From Parasporobacterium paucivorans DSM 15970 (GTDB lineage: Bacteria; Bacillota; Clostridia; Lachnospirales; Lachnospiraceae), in assembly GCF_900141895.1 (NCBI RefSeq), contig NZ_FQYT01000012.1, positions 17,225-81,224 on the forward strand: a DNA stretch of 64,000 nt, read 5' to 3'. The notes below the pieces were generated by a model, which made no database searches, was not told the origin of the DNA, and saw nothing but the letters and a program-made list of their open reading frames with translations. Positions 53,464-62,646 of this stretch are shown here, in pieces. A program made the position numbers and the translations under genes. The first letter of the stretch is position 1; the number at the start of each line of letters is the position of its first letter.

Positions 53464-53475
53464 GGTACCTGGCAC
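53464..53475. repeat. GGTACCTGGCAC repeat, second copy of a short family
   Basis: Its complement GTGCCAGGTACC differs by one base from GTGTCAGGTACC at 38339-38350. Both copies lie in promoter-proximal intergenic DNA. Confidence 0.4.
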
Positions 53476-53502
53476 ATATTAGAACAAAAAATATGCCCTC
53501 CT

Positions 53503-53549
53503 ATTATATACCTTGTAAACGCAGGTGTACAAGATGCATATTGTACAAT
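53503..53549 (-). promoter_or_regulatory. Promoter of the enoate-reductase-like gene with two TTGTACA boxes
   Basis: Minus-strand -10 TATAAT (53508-53503), -35 TTGTAC (53532-53527), 18-bp spacer. TGTACAA occurs at 53526-53532 and again at 53542-53548, the second inside the palindrome TTGTACAA; the pair overlaps and flanks the -35 and could be an operator shared with the divergent satP-like gene. Confidence 0.5.
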
Positions 53550-53638
53550 CAGTAAAATATTCTTGCCTAATTTTATTTATTATGCTACTATTTAGAAGCT
53601 TTTGGAAATTTACGAATACTACATATTATGGAGGAAAC

Positions 53639-54202
53639 ATGAACAGCGAAAAACACACCGATCATATTGCCAACCCTTCTCCTTTAGGTCTGCTGGGCTT
53701 TGGTATGACAACAATTCTTCTCAATCTGCATAATGCAGGGATTATACCTTTGTCTATTGTAATCGTTGCAATGGGATTTGCCTTAGGCGGCGCTGCACAG
53801 ATCATTGCAGGCGTAATGGAATTTAAAAAAGGCAACACGTTTGGTGCTACTGCATTCTCAGCCTATGGTTTTTTCTGGTGGTCACTCATACTTATCTGGT
53901 TCAATCCATTTAAGGGCATCGAAGCTGCAGATTCTAGAAGCATGGGATTTTATCTTTTACTTTGGGGAATTTTCACACTCTTCATGTTCATCGCTACATT
54001 AAAACACAACCATGGCATCCAGGTAGTTTTTTTAACCCTGACCATCCTGTTTTTCATGTTGTCCCTCGGAGACTTTACGGGCATACATTCTATTGTAACC
54101 ATTGCCGGATATGTTGGTATTTTATGCGGGGCCTCCGCAATCTATAACTCAATGGCACAGATTGTTAATGCTGAATACAAAAAAGAAATTCTTCCTTTAT
54201 AA
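53639..54202 (+). CDS. Acetate/succinate uptake channel (GPR1/FUN34/YaaH, SatP-like)
   Basis: 187 residues from the ATG at 53639, preceded by GGAGGAAAC. IANPSPLGLLGFGMTTILLNL carries the family NPxPLGLxGF motif, then six membrane segments with GGAAQIIAGVMEFKKGNTFG and FWWSLILIWFNP. Carries acetate or another short monocarboxylate across the membrane; in a fermenter it may run outward. It is divergent from the OYE gene and closed by a terminator. Confidence 0.92.
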   Translation: MNSEKHTDHIANPSPLGLLGFGMTTILLNLHNAGIIPLSIVIVAMGFALGGAAQIIAGVMEFKKGNTFGATAFSAYGFFWWSLILIWFNPFKGIEAADSRSMGFYLLLWGIFTLFMFIATLKHNHGIQVVFLTLTILFFMLSLGDFTGIHSIVTIAGYVGILCGASAIYNSMAQIVNAEYKKEILPL

Positions 54203-54212
54203 ATATTTTTTC

Positions 54213-54254
54213 AAAAGTGCGTACTGCGGTCTTTGGCCTGGCACGCACTTTTTT
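54213..54254 (+). terminator. Terminator after the SatP-like gene
   Basis: AAAAGTGCGT (54213-54222) and ACGCACTTTT (54243-54252) are complementary; TTTTTTT follows. It may work for both convergent genes. Confidence 0.85.
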
Positions 54255-54268
54255 TGATCGTTTTTTTG

Positions 54269-56086
54269 TTATATCTGATTGCCGGCAAACTGAGTCATAT
54301 ACAGGTCATGGTATGGGCCCTTTTTATTCAGAAGTTCCATATGATTTCCAGTCTCTGCAATGCGTCCCTGATCCAGCACGACAATGAGATCCGCATCACG
54401 GATGGTCGACAGCCTGTGCGCAATAATCAGACTCGTCCGATCCTTCATCAGATTTACCATAGCATCCTGAATATGTTTTTCTGTCCGCGTATCAACGCTG
54501 GAAGTGGCTTCATCCAGAACCAGTATCCTGGGATCAGCCAATACCGCACGGGCAATAGACAGGAGCTGGCGCTGCCCCTGGGACAAGTTATCTCCAGCCT
54601 CCGTCAGCAGGGTATTGTAGCCATCGGGCAGCCGTTTAATCAAGTTATGGCAATTACTCATTTTCGCCGCTTCCTCCATCTGCTCATCCGTTGCATCCGG
54701 CCTGGCATATTTAAGATTGTTGCGTATGGTGTCCGAAAACAGTACGGTATCCTGCATGACAATGGCGGTATTTCTTCTAAGTTCATTGCAGTCAATATCT
54801 CTTATGTCAACTCCATCGATAAGAATACCTCCGCTGTCCGTATCATAAAAGCGCATAAGAAGATTGACCACAGTGGTTTTTCCACTCCCGGTGGCTCCCA
54901 CAAGGGCGACCTTGTGGCCAGCAAATATCTCCAGATTAAAATTGTGCAGCACCCGTTTTTCGGGATTGTAGGAGAAATTTACATTCTTAAAGGTAATCAC
55001 GCCTTTAGAAGAATCCATGTTCTTCTCCCCGCCTTTATCTTCCTCCATCTCATCCAAAATGGCAAATACCCGCTCAGCTCCAGCGATTGCTGTCTGTACC
55101 TGCCCGTAAACCTGGGCAATTTCATTGACCGGACGCCCGAACTGCTTGGCATACACGATAAAAGCAGAAATGACTCCAATGGATATATACCCGTTGATGG
55201 CAAAATATCCGCCAAAAGCCGCTATAATCACAAAGCCGATGTTATTGATGGAATTTATCACCGGTCCCATGGCCCCGCTCAAAAAATCCGACAAAATACT
55301 GACTCTGGTCAGTTCATCCGAAGTGGCATCAAATCCTTCCATCGCTTTTCTCTGCCGGTTATAGGCGGTTACTGTCTTGAATCCTATAACCATCTCTTCA
55401 ACAGAACCGTTCAGCTGTCCCAGCAGAGCCTGCCTCTTCCGGTACGATTTTCTCATGGCTTTCGACAGATATTTTGTGGCGAGTACCGTGAGTATTACGG
55501 TTGTGCACGATAGCAGCGCCAATTCCCAGGAGAACCAGACCATCATAATGACCGTTCCGATGACCGTAAATATTCCGGATATGAAGGATGTCAGGGATTG
55601 GGAGACTGTACTTGAGATATTTTCTACATCATTTGTCATCCGGCTCATAATATCGCCATGGGAATGTGTATCCAGATAGCGGATTGGGAGATTCACGATT
55701 TTATCAAAAAGTTCTTCCCGGATTCTTCTGACGATGCGCTGGCTCAGGCGGTTGCTGATCAGATTCTGAAACAAGGTGCATATCCCTAGTATCAGGTACA
55801 CACCCAGCATAATTGCCAGAATTGGCGGAACCCTCCCGAAGGAACCCTCAGCAATCCTGTCAATAGCGTGGCTTTGCAGAGAAGGCGCATACACTGAACA
55901 TACCACCGTCAGTACGACCGCGGACAACAGACCGAAAACCATCCATTTTTCTTCTCCAAAATATCCGAATAACCTTCCGAATGTTTTTTTACCTTCTCTG
56001 GGTTTTTCCACATCCTGAAATCCCTTGTGGCTTCTGTGCCCTGGAATCCTGACCCGGCTGCTCTGATTGTCCTCCGACTTACCCAT
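54269..56086 (-). CDS. ABC exporter half-transporter, catalytic-site subunit
   Basis: 605 residues from the ATG at 56086 (GGGGGG eight bases upstream), overlapping its partner by 8 bp. Six membrane segments occupy about residues 45-330. The nucleotide-binding domain has Walker A GATGSGKTT, signature LSQGQRQLLSIARA and Walker B ILVLDEATSSVD with the catalytic Glu. The 40-residue polar N-terminal extension is typical of the BmrD/TM288 partner. Together with the adjacent gene it forms a heterodimeric exporter, probably for drugs or peptides. Confidence 0.92.
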   Translation of the reverse strand: MGKSEDNQSSRVRIPGHRSHKGFQDVEKPREGKKTFGRLFGYFGEEKWMVFGLLSAVVLTVVCSVYAPSLQSHAIDRIAEGSFGRVPPILAIMLGVYLILGICTLFQNLISNRLSQRIVRRIREELFDKIVNLPIRYLDTHSHGDIMSRMTNDVENISSTVSQSLTSFISGIFTVIGTVIMMVWFSWELALLSCTTVILTVLATKYLSKAMRKSYRKRQALLGQLNGSVEEMVIGFKTVTAYNRQRKAMEGFDATSDELTRVSILSDFLSGAMGPVINSINNIGFVIIAAFGGYFAINGYISIGVISAFIVYAKQFGRPVNEIAQVYGQVQTAIAGAERVFAILDEMEEDKGGEKNMDSSKGVITFKNVNFSYNPEKRVLHNFNLEIFAGHKVALVGATGSGKTTVVNLLMRFYDTDSGGILIDGVDIRDIDCNELRRNTAIVMQDTVLFSDTIRNNLKYARPDATDEQMEEAAKMSNCHNLIKRLPDGYNTLLTEAGDNLSQGQRQLLSIARAVLADPRILVLDEATSSVDTRTEKHIQDAMVNLMKDRTSLIIAHRLSTIRDADLIVVLDQGRIAETGNHMELLNKKGPYHDLYMTQFAGNQI

Positions 56087-57830
56087 GGAGTTCACCCCCC
56101 GTCCTCATCTGGGAATCATAAATATCCTGGTAAATTTCACAATCCATAAGCAGATTTTCATGCGTGTCACAGGCCACAATCCTTCCCTCATCGATGACGG
56201 CAATGCGGTCTGCCCCTTTTACGGAGGCTATCCTCTGGGCAATGATAATCTTGGTAGAATCACTATGATTTTTCTTAAGGGCATCATAAAGCTCAGCCTC
56301 CGTCTTAAGGTCCAGTGCACTGGTAGAATCATCAAAAATCAGAATTTCCGTACCCTTTAAAACAGCACGGCTTATCGCAATACGCTGTTTCTGCCCCCCC
56401 GACAGATTCATTCCTTTTTCCGCCACTTTCGTATCATATCCATCCTTCATAGCTTCAATAAATCCCGAAGCTCTGGCTGTCAAAGCCGCTTCTTCTATCT
56501 CTTTATCGCTGGCTCCGTCCCTTCCCCATGAAATATTTTCTCTGACGGTTGCACTGAATAATTCACTTTTCTGAAGAGATATGGCAATCTTATTCCGCAG
56601 GGCATTCAGTCTGTACTGCCTGACATCGATACCATCCACAAGCACCGAACCCTCTGTCGGATCATAAAATCTGGGGACAAGACTGACAAGCGTGGACTTC
56701 CCGCTGCCTGTGGCTCCCAGGAGTCCGAGAGTCTCTCCCGGATAGATTGTCAGATTTATGTTGGATAATACCTCTTCCCTGTTCCCGCCGGGATAGGAAA
56801 AGGACACATCACGAAATTCTATCTTTCCTTTAATTTCTGTATCTCCATCAAATCCACCGCCGACGATTGCCGGATTAGTATCTAAAACTTCCTGAAGCCT
56901 CCGCATCGACGCCGTTCCCCTGGAAAGATTCTGGATTATCATTGCCATCATCATTACACTGTGTAAAATCTGCGTTATATAAGTAATCGCTGCCATTACG
57001 TTTCCAGGCGTTATATGACCTGCTTTAACCCGGATGCTCCCTGCATAAATTATGGCGGCAACGGAAATATTCATGATTATGTTCAGAATAGGGGACATGT
57101 AGGAAAACAGTTCCATCACCCTTAGGTTGGTATCCACCAATTCATCATTCGCTTGTTTGAATCGTTCCTTTTCATATCCTTCTCGTACGAAGGCCTTAAC
57201 AACCCTTAATCCTGCTACGTTTTCCTGTACGACGCTGTTGAGCCAATCCAGTTTTTTCTGAAGTACAGAAAAAACCGGTGTTGCTTTTGAAACAAAAAAC
57301 ACCACACAAAGAGCAACAAGGGGCAGTGCACAGGCAACCACTACACCAAACCCCAAATCAAGCTTGAGCAGATAAACAATCCCTCCGGCAAATATCAGTA
57401 TGTTGCGGATAAATCCGCGCAGAGTCTGTATAACCATCCCCTGAACCTGGGATATGTCGTTTGTAACACGGGTAACCAGGGAACCCGTGGAAAATTTATC
57501 TGTCTGTTCAAAAGAAAATGACATGATTTTCTTAAATACATCCTTGCGGATGTCATTGGCGAAATATTGGCCACAGAAATTGGCAAAAATCCCGGAGAGA
57601 ATTCCCAAGCATCCACCAAGAGCCACAAGTCCTATCATTTTATATCCCGTATTCATGATCAGGTTAAGATCGCCCACATTGTTATTGGACAGACCCAGTA
57701 CACCCTCGTCCACGATAAGGGCCATCAGGCGGGGTTGAATCAGATCCAGCATCACTTCTCCGAACATGAAGAGGGGCGCAGGCAGAGCAAAAAACCAATA
57801 TTTTTTCAAATATTTTAATATTCCTTTCAT
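56079..57830 (-). CDS. ABC exporter half-transporter, degenerate-site subunit
   Basis: 583 residues. Membrane part about 15-320, then Walker A GATGSGKST, signature LSGGQKQRIAISRA and Walker B ILIFDDSTSALD, where Asp replaces the catalytic Glu. This matches BmrC/TM287-type subunits that carry the non-hydrolytic site. GGAGGAG precedes the ATG. It follows trmO by 45 bp, and that gene may share its transcript. Confidence 0.92.
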   Translation of the reverse strand: MKGILKYLKKYWFFALPAPLFMFGEVMLDLIQPRLMALIVDEGVLGLSNNNVGDLNLIMNTGYKMIGLVALGGCLGILSGIFANFCGQYFANDIRKDVFKKIMSFSFEQTDKFSTGSLVTRVTNDISQVQGMVIQTLRGFIRNILIFAGGIVYLLKLDLGFGVVVACALPLVALCVVFFVSKATPVFSVLQKKLDWLNSVVQENVAGLRVVKAFVREGYEKERFKQANDELVDTNLRVMELFSYMSPILNIIMNISVAAIIYAGSIRVKAGHITPGNVMAAITYITQILHSVMMMAMIIQNLSRGTASMRRLQEVLDTNPAIVGGGFDGDTEIKGKIEFRDVSFSYPGGNREEVLSNINLTIYPGETLGLLGATGSGKSTLVSLVPRFYDPTEGSVLVDGIDVRQYRLNALRNKIAISLQKSELFSATVRENISWGRDGASDKEIEEAALTARASGFIEAMKDGYDTKVAEKGMNLSGGQKQRIAISRAVLKGTEILIFDDSTSALDLKTEAELYDALKKNHSDSTKIIIAQRIASVKGADRIAVIDEGRIVACDTHENLLMDCEIYQDIYDSQMRTGGELHG

Positions 57831-57875
57831 ACCGGCCTCTCCTCCCTAATCATTCGGGATAAAATATTGTCACTT

Positions 57876-58562
57876 TTATTTCGAGCTTTTTTCTGCTTCT
57901 GCCACTTCACAGACTTTGAGTTTTCTTCCCTGGACCGTAAATCGGATATTAAATCCCGCAAAAGCGAGCCCATATATCCGGTCCGGATCATCCTGATAGG
58001 ACGGGCGGGGGTCTTGTTCCAGCACTTTAAGAAGCGGAGTCTGTTTTTCCTCTGATACGAGACAGAGCAATTCTGATGGAAAAACCACCTCCAATGCGTA
58101 GTCCCTGAATAAATCCGAAAAGCCTCCGGATGCTTTTGGATGGCTGTCTGAATAGGGAATGTACGGTTTTATGTCAAAGATAGGAGTGTTATCCATCATA
58201 TCCACTCCCGATACGTAAAGGACCGGACCACATTCGGAGTTTATTTCGACTTTGTCCAGTCTTACGGAAGAGAGGCCGATTGGATTCGGGCGGAAAGGGG
58301 AGCGGGTGGCGAACACCCCTACCCGGACATTGCCACCCAACCTCGGCGGACGGACAGTTGGAGACCATGTATTCCGTACAGCCTCCGAAAACTCCCATAG
58401 GATCCATATATGGGAAAATTCTTCCAAACCACGCACAGACTCCGGATTCCGGTATTCCGGTTCAAATACAATCATCCCTTTCAGGGAGTCTACAATCCCG
58501 CTCTGGCGGGGTATTCCAAATTTTGTTGGGAAGTCCGTCTTTATACGGGCAATAACTTTCAT
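57876..58562 (-). CDS. trmO: tRNA (N6-threonylcarbamoyladenosine37-N6)-methyltransferase TrmO
   Basis: 228 residues. KTDFPTKFGIPRQSGIVD, EEFSHIWILWEFSEA, VGVFATRSPFRPNPIGLSSV and DIKPYIPYSDSH are the TrmO/YaeB (UPF0066) signatures. It methylates t6A37 of tRNA-Thr with SAM. A C-terminal extension (DPRPSYQDDPDRIYGLAFAG) is the normal second domain. GGAGTG before the ATG. Complements tcdA, the other t6A-modifying gene in the window. Confidence 0.93.
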   Translation of the reverse strand: MKVIARIKTDFPTKFGIPRQSGIVDSLKGMIVFEPEYRNPESVRGLEEFSHIWILWEFSEAVRNTWSPTVRPPRLGGNVRVGVFATRSPFRPNPIGLSSVRLDKVEINSECGPVLYVSGVDMMDNTPIFDIKPYIPYSDSHPKASGGFSDLFRDYALEVVFPSELLCLVSEEKQTPLLKVLEQDPRPSYQDDPDRIYGLAFAGFNIRFTVQGRKLKVCEVAEAEKSSK

Positions 58563-58710
58563 AACAGCACTCCTAATTTATTCTTACAACGGATTAATCC
58601 ATGTGTTTCAGGATAATCAAGTCCTGAAACCTATGTTATCATATTTATGAGAGTTCGAAAATTTGATGCTCTGGCAGAGAGCAGATGATGTTCAGACCTT
58701 TTCATAAAAC

Positions 58711-58743
58711 GGCCGGCGGAAAATTTAATTTTTCCTGCCGGCC
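58711..58743 (-). terminator. Terminator after the methyltransferase gene
   Basis: GGCCGGC (58711-58717) pairs with GCCGGCC (58737-58743), with an inner GGAAAA/TTTTCC helix. Read on the minus strand it ends in GTTTTATG, a short U tract. Confidence 0.75.
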
Positions 58744-58752
58744 ACTCCTCTT

Positions 58753-59310
58753 TTATCTCGGTGAAAAAATAATTTTATAGAAATTTTCTCCCATAATAGA
58801 TTCTTCTATAACCCGACACCTGCTGCTGATACATATTTCTTTCACTTCTTCTTTGGAAATCCTGTGTTCAGCAGGCGGTCCCATCGGAGTTGCCCATTTA
58901 TGAAATTCTATCACCAGGAGTTTCCCATCCGCCTTTAATATTCTTCCTGCTTCATCAAGCATGGCTTTCTTATCATCTATTTCATGAAGAACCGTAACCA
59001 TGACGGCCATATCGCACAACCCGTCTTCAAGAGGCAGCTCCCGGGACGTCACTTTCAGGATTTCCAGATTGTCGATTCCCTGTTCCCGCCTTCTGTTTTC
59101 CAACAGCGCTATCATGGCGTCGCTTGCCTCAAGAGCATATATTTTCCCGCGGCTGATTCTGGCTGCTGGTATTGAAAACACGCCGGTGCCGGCACCGATA
59201 TCACACAAGGACATGCCATCCGAAAAACCGGCAGCCCTCAAGGTTCCTTCCGGATCAAGTTCTGCCAGTCTGACTGGATTCTCGAATTTATTGAGTTTTC
59301 CCTCTGACAT
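58753..59310 (-). CDS. Class I SAM-dependent methyltransferase
   Basis: 185 residues. SLCDIGAGTGVFSIPAARIS is SAM motif I, followed by YALEASDAMIALLENR, ELPLEDGLCDMAVMVTVLHE and GRILKADGKLLVIEFH. Methyltransf_11/25 type; acceptor unknown. It begins 3 bp after the DUF134 gene. Many DUF134-linked methyltransferases occur in metal or corrinoid contexts, but that is only association. Confidence 0.9.
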   Translation of the reverse strand: MSEGKLNKFENPVRLAELDPEGTLRAAGFSDGMSLCDIGAGTGVFSIPAARISRGKIYALEASDAMIALLENRRREQGIDNLEILKVTSRELPLEDGLCDMAVMVTVLHEIDDKKAMLDEAGRILKADGKLLVIEFHKWATPMGPPAEHRISKEEVKEICISSRCRVIEESIMGENFYKIIFSPR

Positions 59311-59313
59311 AAA

Positions 59314-59703
59314 CTAACCCTCCGAATTTCCTGCATTCAATTCTCTAATCGGAACATTTTTACATCCACATCTAGGACATCTCGCCTTTATACAAGCCTT
59401 TGCATCACCTTCACAGATTCTGTATTCGCCGCCTTCAATCTGAAGCTCTTTCCCATGCACCAGAGCCTGAGCAAGTTTCTTTCTTGCCTCATTATAGATT
59501 CCCTGAATAGTAGTACGTGCCACTTTCATTTGCTTCGAACAGTCTTCCTGTGTCATTCCATCTAAATCGATTAACCGTATTGTTTCATATTCGTCTACCG
59601 TCATTTTTATCATGTTGTCATAATCCACGTCTGTACCCAAGGGTCCAAATCGGTCAAATTCAGGCAGGCAGCAAACAATCCTGCACTTTCTAGGCCTCGG
59701 CAT
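59314..59703 (-). CDS. DUF134 (UPF0251) protein, sigma-region-4-like HTH
   Basis: 129 residues. MPRPRKCRIVCCLPE is the invariant start of the UPF0251 family. A helix-turn-helix follows (MTVDEYETIRLIDLDGMTQEDCSKQMKVARTTIQGIY), resembling sigma region 4. The C-terminal CEGDAKACIKARCPRCGC is Cys-rich and may bind metal. Predicted DNA-binding regulator, perhaps redox- or metal-responsive. Co-transcribed with the methyltransferase. Confidence 0.9.
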   Translation of the reverse strand: MPRPRKCRIVCCLPEFDRFGPLGTDVDYDNMIKMTVDEYETIRLIDLDGMTQEDCSKQMKVARTTIQGIYNEARKKLAQALVHGKELQIEGGEYRICEGDAKACIKARCPRCGCKNVPIRELNAGNSEG

Positions 59704-59792
59704 TGAAGTCCTCCTTATTCGTTCTCATTTTAGGATATTTTACCACAATGCAGATACTTTTAATATCTTAATATTGGATTTAATTTCTCCGT

Positions 59793-60185
59793 TCAGACAT
59801 AATCCATCTCCTGCTCCAATTCTGAAACCATCATTTCGAAATCTTCCTTAGTGATCAATCCCTTTTCGCGTCGCCAGTTCATGCATCTGTTCCACACAAC
59901 GTAGACTGCCTCCGCCTTAATACCCTGGACACCTTCGGACCGGCAGATTTCTCTTGAAGATAAAGCTTCATAAGCCGCGTCTCCCACATATAAATGGCTG
60001 ATCGTAGTGATTTCCTCCTGAATAAATTCTCCTTCGTCATTGAATCGGTCCATATAGTTATGAAACAGTTCGACGATATCTTTACTAAAGTATCCATATT
60101 TGTCCCTGGAATATTTTCGGATTATATCAGCCCCTGTATCCATAATCTCCGTTTTTTTTGTTTTTTTCTTACTAAATATTTTCAT
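59793..60185 (-). CDS. Hypothetical acidic helical protein
   Basis: 130 residues from the ATG at 60185, after GGAGGACGAA. Lys-rich start MKIFSKKKTKKTEIM, then DIIRKYSRDKYGYFSKDIVELFHNYMDRF and GIKAEAVYVVWNRCMNWRREKG. Mostly alpha-helical, no membrane part. Not a family I can name. Confidence 0.65.
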   Translation of the reverse strand: MKIFSKKKTKKTEIMDTGADIIRKYSRDKYGYFSKDIVELFHNYMDRFNDEGEFIQEEITTISHLYVGDAAYEALSSREICRSEGVQGIKAEAVYVVWNRCMNWRREKGLITKEDFEMMVSELEQEMDYV

Positions 60186-60251
60186 TTCGTCCTCCAGTCT
60201 AATATTTTTTATATTATTCATTTTAAAGTAATTATACAAAAAAAGATGAAC

Positions 60252-60268
60252 AGCTTCTTAACGAAGCT
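60252..60268 (-). terminator. Possible weak terminator after degV
   Basis: AGCTTC/GAAGCT 6-bp stem with 5-nt loop; on the minus strand a T7 run follows after 9 nt. The 165 bp between here and degV are AT-rich and hold nothing else I can support. Confidence 0.35.
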
Positions 60269-60433
60269 CTCCACCCTATAAGCCAAGACTTGAAACAGCC
60301 AAAAACCAAGCTGCCAACCGGAATGATTTCCATATTCAATTATTATGTAAACATTATAACCTATTTTTAATTAAATTTCAACAATAAATTTAGATTTATT
60401 TTGTTTTTTTTGTTTGTTTTTTATTCCATAATG

Positions 60434-61285
60434 CTATATTTTTGTAAAAAAGGCGACCGCGACCGCCCCAGGACCTGCGTGGGTTCCTACCGTGCTGCCG
60501 ATCATGCTTATTGGAAGTTTTCCGGTATAGTCTTTCCATAAAGCCTCACTGTCCGCTATGTATTTTTGCAGCAGATGATTGTTGAGTCCTGTGTAGCCCA
60601 GGCAGATGGGTTTTTCAAAATCGATTCCGCCTTTTTCATTTACTTTCAGGTTCAGAAGGTTATTCCCTTTTTTAGAACCACGGGCTTTTCCCACCACCTT
60701 GATTTCTCCATCCTCAACACTTATTACAGGTTTGATGGACAGCAGTTCTCCGGCAAATGCACTGGTCTTTGATATTCTTCCCCCAAGTTTGAGATATTCA
60801 AGCGTATCCAGCAGTGCGACCAGACATGCCTTCTTTTTCTCCTCATTCAACTTTGCGGCAATTTCCCCAGCCTCTAGCCCCTGATCCCTAAGCTGCATGG
60901 CGTAACGGACTAATATCTGCTCTCCGATGCTTACATTCCCACTGTCTACAACGTATATCCTGTCTTCATAGCCTCGAGCCGCAATAACGGCGCTTGCGTG
61001 GGTTCCGGAGAGTTTTGATGAAATAGTTATTACAACAGCACTATCGCCGCTTGCCAGAACTTCCTTGAATACCTCACCGTATTCAAAAGGGACTACCTGG
61101 CTTGTTTTTGGTATTACATCTTCCTCGATCAGCTTTTCATAAAAACGCTCATGGCTGATTGTCACCCCGTCCAGATATTCCTCTTCTCCGAATATGGTCT
61201 TTAGAGGCAGAAACAGGATGTTTTCCCTATCCGCCTCCGACTTTTCCATATCACAGGCTGAATCTATGATAAGCCTTACCCCCAT
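60434..61285 (-). CDS. DegV-family fatty-acid-binding protein
   Basis: 283 residues. IIDSACDMEKSEADRENILFLPL, KTSQVVPFEYGEVF, ITISSKLSGTHASA and GTHAGPGAVAVAFF match the DegV family, whose members bind a fatty acid; the FakB branch presents it to the FakA kinase. No fakA is nearby. GAGGAGG before the ATG. Probably monocistronic. Confidence 0.92.
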   Translation of the reverse strand: MGVRLIIDSACDMEKSEADRENILFLPLKTIFGEEEYLDGVTISHERFYEKLIEEDVIPKTSQVVPFEYGEVFKEVLASGDSAVVITISSKLSGTHASAVIAARGYEDRIYVVDSGNVSIGEQILVRYAMQLRDQGLEAGEIAAKLNEEKKKACLVALLDTLEYLKLGGRISKTSAFAGELLSIKPVISVEDGEIKVVGKARGSKKGNNLLNLKVNEKGGIDFEKPICLGYTGLNNHLLQKYIADSEALWKDYTGKLPISMIGSTVGTHAGPGAVAVAFFTKI

Positions 61286-61346
61286 GATTCTTTCCTCCTC
61301 AAAATTATTTCCTATACATTATACAACCTTAGTCTATATTAATAAA

Positions 61347-61382
61347 CAAAAAAGTCCGGTCTGGAATGCTGACCCAGACCGG
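61347..61382 (-). terminator. Terminator after the UroD-family gene
   Basis: CCGGTCTGG (61356-61364) and CCAGACCGG (61374-61382), 9-nt loop; minus strand continues ACTTTTTTG. Confidence 0.88.
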
Positions 61383-61395
61383 CACATTGAAGATA

Positions 61396-62646
61396 TTAAT
61401 ATTTACCGTATGTTTTAACCGTATCAAACATGGCTTCCACATTTTCCGGCTTGGCTGCGGCGTCCAGCGTATCTGAAAGATCAAAGATATAGCCTCCACC
61501 TGGCGCACAGATATCAAGAAGACGTTTCACAGATTCAACCACTTGTTCCTTCGTGCCAACCTCCAGAAGACGAGAGCGGAATCCTCCGGAAATACAGGAA
61601 TGCGGTCCGACAATCTTCTTGGCTTCTTTCATGTCAACATCTTCAAAATGTACGAGTACCTTGCCATCTTCAATTTCCTTGAGGAACTCGAGACGGGAAT
61701 CATACTTCCCTTCCGTATAAACCCAAGGTGTACATCCTGCCTTGATCAGATCGTCAATCAGGCGCTTGAGCGTCGGCCAGTAGAATTCTCCATATTGTTT
61801 CGGACTCATAAAGCCGTCCAGACCTTTATGCAGAGGAATAAAAACAAACTTGCCCACGGAATTTTTCGCCTGCGCAAGAGCCGAATTGAGGGTAGAAGGA
61901 TAGAACATTTCTATGGCGCTCTTTACGTTTTCCGGCTGGTCATACAAATCTGCCATTGTGTCAATCGTTCCACGCAAAGTGTCGCTTAACTGATCGAAAG
62001 CACATCCAGTGCTGGCCGCTCTCAGAACAGGAAATCCCATCTCCGCCATCTCTCTGTCAAATGCACCTGCACCCTTGAAATATTCCGCCGCCATTGAGCC
62101 AACCTCGCCCATGGTTTTAAATGCTTCTGCAATCGACGGATCAATGAATTGAATCATTCCGGCAGAGGCCTGCCAGCTCAAGGTGTTTTTAAAATTGATT
62201 TTCGCAAGCGGCTCCATGATTTTGAAGCTGCGCGGAAGGTATTTATTAAGAATCCATCCGGATGCATCCGTCAGTAATTCCGGATACTCCTCATCTCCCA
62301 GATATGGTTTTTCAATATACTGATGAATGGAGTTCCTGTCAATATTCACGCCGGGACGGCCTGCCCATTGGAGCCAGTTAATCCCCATTTTCTCCAGCAT
62401 ATCGCCTTGTCCGGCAAAAAAGCTGCTGTAGTTGGTTGCCATATCCGGTTCGTACTCCTGAACATATTTCCGGAGTCCTTCTCTGGCTTTATTCACATCG
62501 TACATTACTTCTGACATGCTATACCCATAATGCGTATACACATAGGTTCCTGGGAAGGGAATAATCGGAACTCTGTCTGGTTCCTTTAATGCCATAGCAT
62601 CGTCGATTCGTTTCATACGTTCATTATAAAGCTGTTTCGCATCCAT
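61396..62646 (-). CDS. Uroporphyrinogen-decarboxylase-family protein (MtaA/methyltransferase-like)
   Basis: 416 residues from the second ATG (62646). DDAMALKEPDRVPIIPFPGTY, later MSPKQYGEFYWPTLKRLIDDL, VLVHFEDVDMKEAKKIVG and CISGGFRSRLLEVGT are UroD-superfamily features. It is longer than heme UroD (about 350) and belongs with anaerobe proteins related to corrinoid methyltransferases and demethylases. CAPGGGYIFDLSDTLD near the end replaces the GNI-type UroD motif. No corrinoid protein gene is adjacent. It may take part in methyl-group metabolism (inference). Confidence 0.85.
   Translation of the reverse strand: MDAKQLYNERMKRIDDAMALKEPDRVPIIPFPGTYVYTHYGYSMSEVMYDVNKAREGLRKYVQEYEPDMATNYSSFFAGQGDMLEKMGINWLQWAGRPGVNIDRNSIHQYIEKPYLGDEEYPELLTDASGWILNKYLPRSFKIMEPLAKINFKNTLSWQASAGMIQFIDPSIAEAFKTMGEVGSMAAEYFKGAGAFDREMAEMGFPVLRAASTGCAFDQLSDTLRGTIDTMADLYDQPENVKSAIEMFYPSTLNSALAQAKNSVGKFVFIPLHKGLDGFMSPKQYGEFYWPTLKRLIDDLIKAGCTPWVYTEGKYDSRLEFLKEIEDGKVLVHFEDVDMKEAKKIVGPHSCISGGFRSRLLEVGTKEQVVESVKRLLDICAPGGGYIFDLSDTLDAAAKPENVEAMFDTVKTYGKY

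Noticed and set aside
54233..55513. A 426-codon open frame on the plus strand
   Set aside because: It lies antisense to the clearly coding ABC subunit (Walker A, signature, Walker B on the minus strand), has no ribosome binding site of note and no recognisable motif.
60240..60433. Small RNA or riboswitch in the gap before degV's 3' side
   Set aside because: Only a 6-bp hairpin and AT-rich sequence are visible; no conserved motif could be supported.
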